From assembly GCA_041392805.1 (NCBI GenBank), contig JAWKLJ010000002.1, forward strand, positions 511,001 through 575,000: DNA of 64,000 nt, given 5' to 3'. Made by a program: the position numbers and the translations under genes. The notes beneath the pieces are model-generated. The model was not told the DNA's origin and ran no database searches. It worked only from the letters and a program-made list of their open reading frames with translations. Source of the stretch: Saprospiraceae bacterium (GTDB lineage: Bacteria; Bacteroidota; Bacteroidia; Chitinophagales; Saprospiraceae). Below, one piece after another: positions 16,270 to 23,574 of this stretch; positions within the stretch are counted from its first letter, which is position 1, and each line of letters starts with the position of its first letter.

Positions 16270-19068
16270 CTATTGCTTATCCCTAAAGATCAAACTAAAT
16301 ACATAACCAAAAACAAAGCATGATGTCACCCCAAAAAAGGCATACATTAGAAAATTGATATCCGTATAAACACTAATATACCAGATGAGCAAGGCGCTTA
16401 CAACCAAGCCCAATAAGGTTCCGGTAGCGTTGGCTTTTTTGGTGAGCATGCCCAAGAGGAACATACCGCCAAGCCCTCCCGTAAAAAGGCCTAAATAGCG
16501 GTAGAACTGATCCCATAAGGATTTGATATTAGAACTTGCCATCCAAAGTGCCAATAGCACTCCCAGTACGCCCGTCACAATGGTGGCTATCCTTGCGATC
16601 CGCAATAACGCTGTATCTGAGACATTGGGCTTAAAATGCAAATGAAAATCATTGCAATATGCGGTGGAAACGGAATTTAAACTACTGCTAATACTGGACA
16701 TGGCCGCAGAAAAGATACCGGCCACCAACAGTCCGGAGACGCCCACCGGAAGCTCCCTAACAATGTACCAAGGGAAAATGGAGTCGTTATTGGAAAGGGC
16801 GGGGGAGAGTGCGTTTGGGCTTTCTGTATAAAAAATAAACAATAAGGTTCCCATACCAAAAAATAGAATGGTCGCAGGGAGGGTAAGGAAAGCGTTGGTG
16901 TACAAGGTTTTTTGTGAGTCTTTCACATTGGAACTGGTCAGGTAGCGCTGTACGATGGTTTGATCGGTGCCCTGGGTCACCATGGCCGAAGCCAGGCCGC
17001 CTATACAGACGACCCAAAAGGTAGAATCGGTAAAATTAAAATCCATATTGGCAATATTAAACTTGTCATGTGCGCTGGCATAGGTGATCATTTCGCCAAA
17101 AGAAGATTCGGCATGGACGATGATCCAGGTAAAAGCCAATATACTGCCACCTAAAAGAACCACCACCTGCATGACATCGGTCCATATCACCGCTTCTATA
17201 CCCCCAAAAGTGGTGTAGATGATACAAAGAACCCCCATTATTAAGATGCTGGTGGCAACGGGTATACCCGTAACGATAGAAATGGCCAAGGAGGGTAGCA
17301 ATAAAATAATGCCAATTCTTCCTAGCTGAAATAGAATAAAGGAAAGACTGCCAAAGGCGCGTGCCAAATAATTGAACCGGTTTTCCAAATATTCATAGGC
17401 TGTTTTGATTTTCAGTTTATTGAAAAAGGGGATAAAGATAAAGGCGATGACCGGGGTGATCAGGATGGCCATGATGTTCAACAAAAAATAAGACCAATCC
17501 GTGATAAAAGCTTTGGCTGGAATGGCCATAAAGGTAATGGCACTCAATAAGGTTCCAAAAACACTTAGCCCGGAAGCCCACCAAGGAATGCGGCCTCCTC
17601 CGGTAAAATAATCTGCTGTTGATTGTTGTTTGCGGGCAAAATAGACGCCAATCAACACGGACATGAGCAGGTAAAGCGCCAGGACGCTATAATTGATGAT
17701 CCCAAAGGGGTGGACCGCACTGGCAATGGAAAATTGTTGAACCTTGGGGGTGCGTATGCCCGGAGAAACCTCCCCGGAAACCAGCACAAAATCCGTCCCA
17801 GCTTTAAAAGCGAGCGTCGTGACTGGTATTTTGGTGGAGAGCGTGTCGTAAACAAACCATTTTTGGGTTATGGTATTGTAGGCCAGTATCTCCTTGGAAA
17901 AACCGGGATGATGGTTTAGTATATCATTTCTTTTTTGCACTAGTGCCGTGGTGATGGCCTCGTTTTGTGCATTCCCCAATTGAAGGCCTAAGTTTTCCAA
18001 TTCGTTGAACAAGACCTCGTCAGATCCTCCGTAGACCATCAAATGCATGGATCCCAGGGTTTCAACGGAAGCACCCATCAAGACCCTTGGCTTTCCATCA
18101 ATGATAAGATCGCCTTCGTCTTGCCATACACCTTCTTTAAGATCATAGGACAAATGGTTGGTCAGTGGCTGCGATTTTTTTCCAGCCACCTGGTTTCTCC
18201 CACCAATCACAAATAGCTTTTTATTCGTACTCGTTTCCTGAACAGCCACACCATGGACAGCTCTGGGCAAGCCGGGAAAATCAGCTAATTTTTCCCAGGC
18301 CTGTTTTTCTAGCAGGCTTAACCTGTAAAACGCATTGGTGCTGTTTTGGGCGTTTTTGCCCCCCACCACATAAACAAAATCTGCTACCACCACCGCAGCG
18401 GTATAGGCCAATGGTTCTGGCAAATCCGGGTATTCGGCGATTTCAACATCTTTTGTAGCTGGATTATAGGTTAAAAGCAACACTTTGTCACTTGTTAAGG
18501 CTTCATTCTCACCTCCTATGCATAAAATGCCATCTGCTGTGGCTACCGAAGCGGCATAGGCCAGGGGCATCGGCAAGGTTTTTAAAGACAATCGCCACTG
18601 GTTTCCTTCAAGTATATAAATGTTTTTGCTCCAAACTTTTTCGCCTCCTTCCCAGGGCAAACCATTGGGGAAATTCGCCCCACCAGCGGCAATGATGACA
18701 TTTTGCTGTGCACCACCTAACATTCCCGCGTAGCCAGGCGATTCCATGCCTTCCTGTGCAGCCGGTAAATCGGGTAAATCTATGATACTAAGTTTCTCAA
18801 GCTCCTGACCAAAGGATGGCAGGGTGAACAAAAATGCAATTGCCAGGATTACTGGACTTTTGACATTCGCTATTTTGAAGGCGGAAAGGCTCAGGAGCGC
18901 AATTTTCCAACTTTTTAACTGCCGGAGGCAGTCCGACTTCCGACTTCCGACTTCCCCCTTCCAACTTCCCCCTTCCCCCTTCCAACTTCCCATTTTTAGC
19001 CTGGAAAATAGGGGATTACCAAAAGCGTCAAAAGTCCAAATGATTGAGGAATACTTTGTTATACTCAT
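16270..19068 (-). CDS. Kelch (NanM-like) mutarotase fused to sodium:solute symporter, with mobile-element insertion
   Basis: Residues about 90-445 form a kelch propeller of the cyclically permuted mutarotase type (ILCIGGENEA, VYVVGGKNAQN, LFVIGGRNQ). Residues 452-932 form a sodium:solute symporter with about 13-14 membrane segments, GTDQTIVQRYL and the sodium-site string FSAAMSSISSSLNSVS. The kelch part probably equilibrates sialic-acid anomers in the periplasm and hands them to the transporter. The ATG overlaps the sialidase stop as ATGA, which supports start 19068. Codons from about 10 to 74 derive from a 188-bp mobile element plus a target duplication. They separate MSITKYSS from the hydrophobic AIAFLFTLPSFGQ, which looks like the remainder of the original signal peptide. 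Export of the kelch domain may therefore be impaired. Confidence 0.88.
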   Translation of the reverse strand: MSITKYSSIIWTFDAFGNPLFSRLKMGSWKGEGGSWKGEVGSRKSDCLRQLKSWKIALLSLSAFKIANVKSPVILAIAFLFTLPSFGQELEKLSIIDLPDLPAAQEGMESPGYAGMLGGAQQNVIIAAGGANFPNGLPWEGGEKVWSKNIYILEGNQWRLSLKTLPMPLAYAASVATADGILCIGGENEALTSDKVLLLTYNPATKDVEIAEYPDLPEPLAYTAAVVVADFVYVVGGKNAQNSTNAFYRLSLLEKQAWEKLADFPGLPRAVHGVAVQETSTNKKLFVIGGRNQVAGKKSQPLTNHLSYDLKEGVWQDEGDLIIDGKPRVLMGASVETLGSMHLMVYGGSDEVLFNELENLGLQLGNAQNEAITTALVQKRNDILNHHPGFSKEILAYNTITQKWFVYDTLSTKIPVTTLAFKAGTDFVLVSGEVSPGIRTPKVQQFSIASAVHPFGIINYSVLALYLLMSVLIGVYFARKQQSTADYFTGGGRIPWWASGLSVFGTLLSAITFMAIPAKAFITDWSYFLLNIMAILITPVIAFIFIPFFNKLKIKTAYEYLENRFNYLARAFGSLSFILFQLGRIGIILLLPSLAISIVTGIPVATSILIMGVLCIIYTTFGGIEAVIWTDVMQVVVLLGGSILAFTWIIVHAESSFGEMITYASAHDKFNIANMDFNFTDSTFWVVCIGGLASAMVTQGTDQTIVQRYLTSSNVKDSQKTLYTNAFLTLPATILFFGMGTLLFIFYTESPNALSPALSNNDSIFPWYIVRELPVGVSGLLVAGIFSAAMSSISSSLNSVSTAYCNDFHLHFKPNVSDTALLRIARIATIVTGVLGVLLALWMASSNIKSLWDQFYRYLGLFTGGLGGMFLLGMLTKKANATGTLLGLVVSALLIWYISVYTDINFLMYAFFGVTSCFVFGYVFSLIFRDKQ
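18852..19039 (-). mobile_element. MITE-like element inserted in signal-peptide codons (copy 1, 188 bp)
   Basis: Perfect 12-bp terminal inverted repeats TGGACTTTTGAC (18853-18864) and GTCAAAAGTCCA (19027-19038) bound the element. With one more base each side, its ends match copy 2 at 44109-44249 exactly when reverse-complemented. Flanks AGGATTA and ATGATTG agree at 5 of 7 positions, a decayed 7-bp target duplication. The element is non-coding apart from being read through by the transporter gene. Its interior holds eight heptamers. 188 plus 7 equals 195, a multiple of three, so the host frame is preserved. Confidence 0.85.
18934..18989. repeat. Eight tandem heptamers (CNNCTTC) inside copy 1
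   Basis: Consecutive units are CGACTTC three times, CCCCTTC, CAACTTC, CCCCTTC twice and CAACTTC. They lie inside the transporter reading frame and encode the GSWKGE/VGSRKSD-like repeats. Gain or loss of one unit shifts the frame; three units keep it. Confidence 0.85.
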
Positions 19069-20204
19069 TTGCTTTGCTTTGGCTTTTTGTAGCGGTCTTT
19101 TTTATCAGTAAGCCATTTTAAGGAAAAACTAGTAAAAACATTTTCGGTATAGTCATCTTTTTCAAAGAATAAACCAATATCTCCATTTTTTAATACCGTT
19201 AGCGATGAATAGGCCGAAGCACCTGTATAAATTGTTTTACCCGCAGACCAGGTTTTTCCCTCATCGTAACTAATTCGAACGGTCATGTTTGTGCGGCCTT
19301 TTTCGGATTTGGCATTAGAAAACAACAGTCGGTTTTTTTTATACCCGTCTTTTACAGCGGTATATCGGATAATGCTGGCATTGCAGCCTGGGTCAGTTAA
19401 TTGTGTTTCTGCTTTGCTCGTCCAGGTTTTACCTTCATCCGAAGAGGTGTGTACATACCGAACCCCTTTTTTGTCATTCACCCTGGCATTGACCATCCAG
19501 GTCCCATCGGCTAATTCGATGACTTTGGATTCATCGGCAGGCGCAATTGGGGTATCAATGAAATACCAGGTTTTTCCATGGTCATCACTACCAAATAAAT
19601 GCATGCCACTATTCAAATTCACCATACAATGCAGAAGTTTGCCACTTTTCGTTTGAATGCCACGTCCGGAGGTTATGAATTTGAAATCATTGTGCCATTC
19701 AGGTTTGGCTATTTGTGAAGTAATATCAGTTGGTTCGCCCCAGGTTTTGCCATTGTCAGCACTTTTAACAACATGTAAATAATAGATATCCTTTTCGGTA
19801 TCCAGGTTCATGTAGTTATAGAACAGGAAAATTTCCTTGGTCATTTCGTCAACGATCATGGAGGGGTCGGAAGCCGATTTTCCTAAGGGGTAATCCACAA
19901 CGGTCTCTATGTCGGACCAGGTTTTGCCATTGTCATTGCTTCGCCGAATGACGATGTTAATGTTGTTGCTCCATTTCAAATCGCCACAAGAAGGCACGCG
20001 TTCGTCAATGGCTGCTACCAAATCCCCGTTTGGTGCGGTTACAATGGCTGGAATGCGGTAACAGGATACCGAATCATTCATCGACTTGTTGAACAGATCC
20101 TGGTATGTTTTTAACCCTTTTGCCATTTCCGGTGCTTTGTCTTGTGCATTTAAGGAAAAAGCAAAAAGGAGCAGTAGGATAAAAGTGGTTTGTATTTTCA
20201 TCAT
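19065..20204 (-). CDS. nanH: Sialidase, GH33 (BNR repeats)
   Basis: The ATG at 20204 (or 20201) is preferred to an in-frame TTG four codons upstream because it gives a normal signal peptide, MKIQTTFILLLLFAFSLNAQ. The mature protein has the sialidase YRIP motif (residues 49-52, Arg of the catalytic triad) and five Asp boxes: SNDNGKTW, SADNGKTW, SDDHGKTW, SSDEGKTW and SYDEGKTW. It should release terminal sialic acid from glycoconjugates in the periplasm or at the outer membrane. At about 380 residues it is a compact single-domain sialidase without added lectin modules. Its stop overlaps the transporter start (ATGA), indicating translational coupling. Confidence 0.93.
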   Translation of the reverse strand: MMKIQTTFILLLLFAFSLNAQDKAPEMAKGLKTYQDLFNKSMNDSVSCYRIPAIVTAPNGDLVAAIDERVPSCGDLKWSNNINIVIRRSNDNGKTWSDIETVVDYPLGKSASDPSMIVDEMTKEIFLFYNYMNLDTEKDIYYLHVVKSADNGKTWGEPTDITSQIAKPEWHNDFKFITSGRGIQTKSGKLLHCMVNLNSGMHLFGSDDHGKTWYFIDTPIAPADESKVIELADGTWMVNARVNDKKGVRYVHTSSDEGKTWTSKAETQLTDPGCNASIIRYTAVKDGYKKNRLLFSNAKSEKGRTNMTVRISYDEGKTWSAGKTIYTGASAYSSLTVLKNGDIGLFFEKDDYTENVFTSFSLKWLTDKKDRYKKPKQSK

Positions 20205-20230
20205 TGGTTGTTTCAAAATGATATAAAATA

Positions 20231-20242
20231 ATCTAATTAGAT
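20231..20242. promoter_or_regulatory. 12-bp perfect palindrome upstream of sialidase
   Basis: ATCTAATTAGAT lies 27 bases before the sialidase ATG, in the 115-bp gap after the epimerase gene. It could be a protein-binding site or a coincidence in AT-rich DNA. It does not resemble the TTATGT-N3-ACATAA operators of this locus. Confidence 0.3.
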
Positions 20243-20319
20243 GTGGGGTTAGTATTGCTTAAGTCGCTGAAAATCAAGGTGAAAACTTGGTGACTCCATG
20301 AATGGTTTATGTCCACTGC

Positions 20320-21486
20320 TCAATGTTGACCTGCCTCGATTTTTTCAAAAGATTTCCAACATTGGTACATTGCTCTGGGAACATGAAAACATCCTTTCCA
20401 TTTTCCGCCTTTTAAGTTAAGCAATACCTTTCCCTGCCTGTTCAGGTAGCCAAACCACTCGCCGTGGTTGGGATCTGAAAAATGGGACCAGGCATATTCA
20501 TGTACTTTGTGATACCAGGCCATAACCTTTTCGTCCTTAGTGTGCTCATAGGCCTTAGCCAGTGCAACCAATGCTTCCAAATGAACCCACCAAAGTTTTT
20601 GATCCCATTCCAATTGTTGTGGGGGATATCCTTTGGCATCCATAAAATAGAAAATACCGCCGTATTCCTGGTCCCAACTGTAGTCCAAAATATTGATGAT
20701 AACCTGCGTCGCTTGCCTAATCAATTGCGCGTCATTTCGCCTGGCGCCAATATCGATCATAAACCACATGGCTTCAATCCCATGTCCGGGATTTAAAAGC
20801 CGTCCGTTAAAGCTGTCATGGTGGCTGCCATCGGGTAAAACATTTTCAAAAATCAACCCGGATTCCTTGTCCAAAAAAACTTCCATGACTTCCTTAACGC
20901 TGAAATCAATGGTTTTTTCCACTTCTTCCGAAGGAAGGATATCTTCCAATTCTAGCACTAGATTGGAAAGAATCATGGGGAGTGAAAAGCCTTTTAAGGG
21001 CCTTTCTGCCGTATTTTTTTCGTAAATCCCTTTGGTGTTATCTTTTCTTTTCAGGATATTAAAATAGGTCTGTCTAGCCAATGCTTTTACTGCTTCATCG
21101 CCTGTGGCTACAGCATATTGGCTAAAGGCCATGGCTGCAAAACAATCAGAGAAAATGTTGTACGGCTTGACGAGGGGTTTTCCTTCTCTGGTCGTTGAGA
21201 AATAAAAGGCTCCATGTTTATCCATCCCATGGTTTCGAAGAAAATCGATGCCCGTTTTAGCAATGGAAAGCCAATTTTCATTTTTCTCCACCTTATTATA
21301 AAGCATCGAAAAAGTCCATGCTTGTCGGCCTTGTAGCCAGATGAATTTATCGGTATCAAATACCTTACCCTCCGCGTCTAAGCAACTAAAATACCCACCA
21401 TATTCTTGGTCAATAGAGTGGTTTTCCCAAAAAGGGATGATATTTTCGCGCAGGGCGGTTTTATATAATGCTGAATATTTCATCAT
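20320..21486 (-). CDS. N-acylglucosamine 2-epimerase (AGE/RenBP type)
   Basis: The start at 21486 (MMKYSALYKTALRENIIPFW) is chosen because AGE homologues begin with this segment; further in-frame starts at 21525 (ATG) and 21534 (TTG) would add a lysine-rich tail. The 388-residue (alpha/alpha)6-barrel carries EYGGYFSCLD near the N-terminus, LNPGHGIEAMWF and KLWWVHLEALVAL, all family signatures. It should convert N-acetylmannosamine from the lyase reaction into N-acetylglucosamine, as the AGE-type NanE does in Bacteroides fragilis. It is the first gene of the minus-strand transcript epimerase-sialidase-transporter-esterase, preceded by a -7 box and an operator. Confidence 0.92.
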   Translation of the reverse strand: MMKYSALYKTALRENIIPFWENHSIDQEYGGYFSCLDAEGKVFDTDKFIWLQGRQAWTFSMLYNKVEKNENWLSIAKTGIDFLRNHGMDKHGAFYFSTTREGKPLVKPYNIFSDCFAAMAFSQYAVATGDEAVKALARQTYFNILKRKDNTKGIYEKNTAERPLKGFSLPMILSNLVLELEDILPSEEVEKTIDFSVKEVMEVFLDKESGLIFENVLPDGSHHDSFNGRLLNPGHGIEAMWFMIDIGARRNDAQLIRQATQVIINILDYSWDQEYGGIFYFMDAKGYPPQQLEWDQKLWWVHLEALVALAKAYEHTKDEKVMAWYHKVHEYAWSHFSDPNHGEWFGYLNRQGKVLLNLKGGKWKGCFHVPRAMYQCWKSFEKIEAGQH

Positions 21487-21561
21487 TTTTTCTTTTTTTT
21501 TTGCCAAATCGGATTCAGTCAGCATATATAGCAAAAAAAAGCATACCTTGTAAGTAATTCT

Positions 21562-21578
21562 ATTATGTCATACATAAT
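21562..21578. promoter_or_regulatory. Operator 1 of the sialic-acid regulon
   Basis: ATTATGT-CAT-ACATAAT is a perfect 7-bp inverted repeat with a 3-bp spacer. It lies in the 157-bp divergent region between the epimerase and the FadR-type regulator, one base downstream of a minus-strand TATATTTG -7 box, i.e. over the expected transcription start. A matching site precedes susC at 28405-28419. FadR/GntR-family dimers typically bind such short spaced palindromes. Confidence 0.75.
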
Positions 21579-21579
21579 A

Positions 21580-21587
21580 CAAATATA
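21580..21587 (-). promoter_or_regulatory. -7 box of the epimerase promoter
   Basis: The minus strand reads TATATTTG, matching the Bacteroidota -7 consensus TAnnTTTG, immediately before operator 1. A clear -33 TTTG element at standard spacing is not evident. Confidence 0.5.
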
Positions 21588-21618
21588 ATAAACAACCTCT
21601 ATTTTATTCGATTTTTAA

Positions 21619-21626
21619 TATTTTTG
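21619..21626 (+). promoter_or_regulatory. Possible -7 box of the regulator promoter
   Basis: TATTTTTG matches TAnnTTTG and lies 18 bases before the regulator ATG at 21644, which would give a very short leader. Confidence 0.35.
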
Positions 21627-21643
21627 CGACAAAAATCTATTTA

Positions 21644-22360
21644 ATGGCAAAACTTACCAAGTTAGAACCGCTTTCAAACCTGTCTTTAGTTGATAAAGTC
21701 GAAATCCGTTTAACAGCATATTTTAAAGAGAATAACCTGAAAATAGGGGATTCCATACCTAAAGAATTGGAGTTTGCAGAGGCCTTAGGTGTAAGCAGAA
21801 CCGTTATCAGAGAAGCTATTTTAAGATTGCGGACCATTGGGATGATTGAGTCGAAAAAACATCGGGGAATGGTGTTGAGCCAGCCTGATATTATTCAAAA
21901 TTTTGAAAAAGTGCTCGAATCTAATTTATTAGGGGACGAAACACTTAAAGATATTTTCGAATTGCGTTTAATCCTTGAAATGGGGATGGCAGACTTATTG
22001 TTTGCCAGGAAAACGGAAAAAGATATAGCGGAATTATCCCAGATAGTTTCTCATGAAGATGAAAACGGCCGAGATGGCGCTATATTTAGTTTGGAGTATG
22101 AAGTGGCCTTTCACGGAAAGTTGTATCAAATATCAAACAATAGCACCTTACAGCGATTTCAGGATCTTTTGTTGCCCGTTTTTCAATATGTGCATGATCA
22201 CATGTTGCCAGATGCGAACAAATTCCAGTATTCTTCCGGTAAATTTATTTCGCACAAAGATTTGTTGGATCATTTAATTGACGGCACACCGGAGTCCTTC
22301 AGGGTGGCTATGAGACAACATTTAGAACCGCATTTTGATAGGGTTCTGACCAACTTTTAG
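21644..22360 (+). CDS. FadR/GntR-family transcriptional regulator of sialic-acid genes
   Basis: The 238-residue protein has an N-terminal winged helix-turn-helix (about residues 15-80; SIPKELEFAEALGVSRTVIRE and LRTIGMIESKKHRGMVLS) and a C-terminal helical FCD ligand domain (about 97-230) with DIFELRLILEMGMADLL and EVAFHGKLYQISNN. It is divergent from the epimerase gene and convergent, with 11 bp between stops, to the lyase gene. Its location between operators suggests that it represses the nan genes until a sialic-acid intermediate binds, analogous in role to NanR (inference; ligand unknown). Confidence 0.88.
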   Translation: MAKLTKLEPLSNLSLVDKVEIRLTAYFKENNLKIGDSIPKELEFAEALGVSRTVIREAILRLRTIGMIESKKHRGMVLSQPDIIQNFEKVLESNLLGDETLKDIFELRLILEMGMADLLFARKTEKDIAELSQIVSHEDENGRDGAIFSLEYEVAFHGKLYQISNNSTLQRFQDLLLPVFQYVHDHMLPDANKFQYSSGKFISHKDLLDHLIDGTPESFRVAMRQHLEPHFDRVLTNF

Positions 22361-22371
22361 CATTTCCCCTT

Positions 22372-23277
22372 TTATTTACTAAGATAAGCGGACAGCCCAA
22401 TCGCATCGAGTGCTTTGTTGATTTCCAGGTATGCCTCATCCGTTAAGGTGGCATGTGGAAACCGACTGGGGCCGCAATCAACACCCAAGGTTTTCATGTA
22501 GCCTTTGGCCACCCCGTTAAATCCTCCTTTGCTGTTTAAATAGTCAACAAACCGCATGGCTTTGGCCTGCAAAGCAGCTGCTATTTCATGATCACCCTTT
22601 TCAAATGATACTTTTATTTTATAATAGAGGGGAGCCAGGTGATTGTAGGTACTGCCAACCCATCCCTTGGCACCTAAAGGTAAACTTGCTATAAAAATTT
22701 CATCTACCCCAAAAAGAATGTCGTAAGCCTTCTCTTCAAAATCAAGACAGTACTTATAATCGATCAAGTTGTTTTTAGTGAATTTTAATCCAGCAAAATT
22801 GGGGATGGCCTTTGTGGCGATATCCAGAAAGTCGATCATTTTAAAATCCGCCCCGGATAAATCGGGAATATGATAATAATAGAAAGGTAAATTAGAGGCA
22901 CATAAAGCAATAGCCTTGCAATAATCCACTAATTTTGTCATACTATTAAGTCTAAAGTAGAAAGGTGCCAAGGCGGCTATGGCATCCACTTTATTGGCGG
23001 CATGTGTTGCTAAATCCATGGCAACGGTCAGGCTGGTATGCCCTACATGGTTGATGATCTGAAAACCATCGGGCTTATTTTGGGCCCATGCATCGACCAA
23101 TAATTTACGCTCTTCAACGGTCAGAGAGGCAAAATCTCCGGTAGATCCATTGATGAAGGCACCCGTTACTTTGTTCTTTTGTAGAAAATGGCCATAAGCT
23201 CCTATCATGTCTGGATTCAAGGAAGTATCCTTCTTCATTGGGGCATAGGTGGCAGCGATTAGATTTTTTAACCTCAT
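22372..23277 (-). CDS. nanA: N-acetylneuraminate lyase (DapA/NAL superfamily)
   Basis: The 301-residue TIM barrel carries the Schiff-base Lys165 in GLKFT, Tyr135 in YYYHIP (the YxIP motif of the lyase family) and NGSTGD (43-48), which corresponds to the carboxylate-binding GSTGE loop. It should split N-acetylneuraminate into pyruvate and N-acetylmannosamine in the cytoplasm. Dihydrodipicolinate synthase is the main alternative, but GSTG rather than GTTGE, and the neighbouring sialidase, epimerase and esterase, favour the lyase. It lies 297 bp downstream of susD in the same direction. Confidence 0.9.
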   Translation of the reverse strand: MRLKNLIAATYAPMKKDTSLNPDMIGAYGHFLQKNKVTGAFINGSTGDFASLTVEERKLLVDAWAQNKPDGFQIINHVGHTSLTVAMDLATHAANKVDAIAALAPFYFRLNSMTKLVDYCKAIALCASNLPFYYYHIPDLSGADFKMIDFLDIATKAIPNFAGLKFTKNNLIDYKYCLDFEEKAYDILFGVDEIFIASLPLGAKGWVGSTYNHLAPLYYKIKVSFEKGDHEIAAALQAKAMRFVDYLNSKGGFNGVAKGYMKTLGVDCGPSRFPHATLTDEAYLEINKALDAIGLSAYLSK

Positions 23278-23380
23278 ATGGCAAGTATTAACGAACTTAT
23301 TATTATTCTAAAAGGGAGGTTGAAAATTAATATGAGTTATCCCTAATTTTTTCTAGGATGAATCCAAGGTTTTTTTAGGG

Positions 23381-23469
23381 GACGTAGAGGCATTGGAGGA
23401 GTGGAGTTAATGGAGAAAAGCTAACTTGAGCCCTCCAAACATGCTCTAAAACTCCACTATCTCCACGTC
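23381..23469. repeat. Imperfect palindromic element between susD and lyase gene
   Basis: GACGTAGAGG at the left pairs with CTCCACGTC at the right, with GGAGTGGAGT/ACTCCACT pairing inside. It also contains CCTCCAAACATGCTCTAA (23432-23449), the arm of the large element at 28721-28890, and CTCCACTATCTCCACGT, found again near 6531. It occupies the 297-bp gap that otherwise shows no gene and may separate expression of susCD from the lyase. Confidence 0.55.
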
Positions 23470-23574
23470 CAAACAACCGCTTTGACTCCCTTGGCAAAAT
23501 TAGGGATGACTCATGTTTACAAGTGGTGTATTTTTTTACACACGACTTAAAAATCATTTTTGTTGTGTCACCCC

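Noticed and set aside
20205..20216. TTG start for the sialidase
   Set aside because: It would put four residues before an ATG that already gives a standard signal peptide.
22372..23277. Lyase gene as dihydrodipicolinate synthase
   Set aside because: The GSTG loop and the sialidase, esterase and epimerase neighbours favour N-acetylneuraminate lyase.
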